DNA from: Spirochaetales bacterium
GTDB lineage: Bacteria > Spirochaetota > Spirochaetia > JABMQR01
Assembly (NCBI GenBank): GCA_023139255.1
Contig: JAGLNY010000373.1
Location: 1 to 7,841, forward strand
Direction: 5' to 3'
Length of the DNA stretch: 7,841 bases
The notes beneath the pieces were generated by a model that was given only the letters and a program-made list of their open reading frames with translations, was not told the DNA's origin and ran no database searches. Of this stretch, positions 7,126 to 7,841 are shown in pieces. Made by a program: the position numbers and the translations under genes. The stretch's first letter is position 1. Every line of letters starts with the position of its first letter.

Positions 7126-7841
7126 TTGAATAGTATGGTTCTTATAAAACAGGTCCCAATGTCATCAGACGTGGGTATGGATGAGAAAACCGGTGTAATT
7201 AAACGGGAGTCCGGGGATACAAAGATGAATCCCTACGACCTCTATGCCCTGGAAACAGCATTCCGGATCAGAGAAAAGAGAGGCGGAACGGTCTCTGTCC
7301 TGACGATGGGGCCGCCACAGGCAGAGCAGGTGATTAGGGAAGCCTTTATGATGGGTGCCGACAAAGGGTACATTCTGACTGACCGTGCATTTGCCGGTTC
7401 CGATGTGCTTGCGACTTCCTATGCCCTTGCACAGTGTATTCAGGCAATAGGCGATTTTAACCTGATCATTTGCGGCAAACAGACCACAGATGGCGATACA
7501 GCCCAGGTTGCCTCAGAGTGCAGTGAATTTCTGGACATTCCCTGTATGACCAATATCACCTCTATCGTTGAGACGAATGAGAATTCTATCACCCTGATCT
7601 CAGACAGGGGCCAAACAATAGAAACAGTCAGGCTGCTCTATCCATGCATAATTGCAGTCGACAAAGAAATCTATCAACCACGGCTTCCTTCATATCTAAG
7701 AAAAATAGCGACCAGGAATCAGAAAATTACCCATCTGGGCTTGAAAGATCTGGCTGACCGGGACAGCAAGCAGTATGGGCTGGACGGATCCCCTACACAG
7801 GTAATCCGGATTTTTCCACCCGAAGTAAAAAATGAAAAAGA
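7126..7841 (+). CDS. etfB: Electron transfer flavoprotein beta subunit, bifurcating LctB type (partial, C-terminus outside window)
   Basis: 238 residues are visible of an expected 260-270; the gene runs off the right edge. EtfB pairs with EtfA to carry FAD. In the bifurcating group, the EtfAB partner of lactate dehydrogenase couples lactate oxidation by NAD+ to ferredoxin oxidation. The sequence starts with VLIKQVP and carries MDEKTGV-KRE, NPYDLYALETA (35-45), MGPPQAE (61-67) and FAGSDVLATS (89-98). It then has the nucleotide-binding segment CGKQTTDGDTAQV (116-128), RLPSYLRK (186-193) and YGLDGSPTQVIRIFPPE (217-233), as in LctB and CarD-like proteins. The TTG start is set by the ribosome site. 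Gene order (divergent FadR regulator, nearby LarA) points to lactate rather than caffeyl-CoA or butyryl-CoA metabolism, but the dehydrogenase lies outside the window, so the partner is inferred. G+C is visibly higher than in carB. Confidence 0.9.
   Translation, partial: MNSMVLIKQVPMSSDVGMDEKTGVIKRESGDTKMNPYDLYALETAFRIREKRGGTVSVLTMGPPQAEQVIREAFMMGADKGYILTDRAFAGSDVLATSYALAQCIQAIGDFNLIICGKQTTDGDTAQVASECSEFLDIPCMTNITSIVETNENSITLISDRGQTIETVRLLYPCIIAVDKEIYQPRLPSYLRKIATRNQKITHLGLKDLADRDSKQYGLDGSPTQVIRIFPPEVKNEK

Overview
The window looks like a low-to-moderate G+C Firmicute (Clostridia-type anaerobe). The evidence is strong purine-rich Shine-Dalgarno sites, a SigA-like promoter, TTG start use, and a lactate locus resembling the electron-bifurcating lactate dehydrogenase (lct) operon known from acetogens such as Acetobacterium woodii. 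The species cannot be named from this sequence.

Layout. Positions 1-1227 (minus, running off the left edge) encode a PurF-like phosphoribosyltransferase. Its N-terminal glutaminase-type domain has lost the expected catalytic residues, while the PRPP-binding domain is intact. Positions 1255-4464 (minus) encode a complete CarB, the large subunit of carbamoyl phosphate synthetase, with no carA directly upstream; the PurF-like gene follows after 27 bp and is probably co-transcribed. Positions 4646-5977 (minus) encode a LarA-family nickel-pincer racemase with every recognised catalytic residue. Positions 6262-6975 (minus) encode a FadR-type GntR regulator. From 7126 (plus, running off the right edge) comes an EtfB of the bifurcating LctB type.

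How the right half works together. The intergenic region of about 150 bp between the regulator and etfB contains a perfect FadR-family operator, TGGTCTTACCA. It directly abuts the -35 of a very good etfB promoter and overlaps the -35 of a weaker candidate promoter for the regulator. The natural reading is a lactate-responsive divergent switch: the regulator and racemase to the left, and EtfB (probably followed by EtfA and an FAD lactate dehydrogenase outside the window) to the right. The racemase would convert the lactate enantiomer the dehydrogenase cannot use.

The left half is nucleotide metabolism and seems unrelated to lactate, although all four minus-strand genes point the same way. The most unusual biology visible is the PurF-like protein without a glutaminase active site, placed directly behind a carB that lacks its adjacent glutaminase subunit gene. 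I saw no mobile elements, CRISPR arrays, tRNA or rRNA genes.
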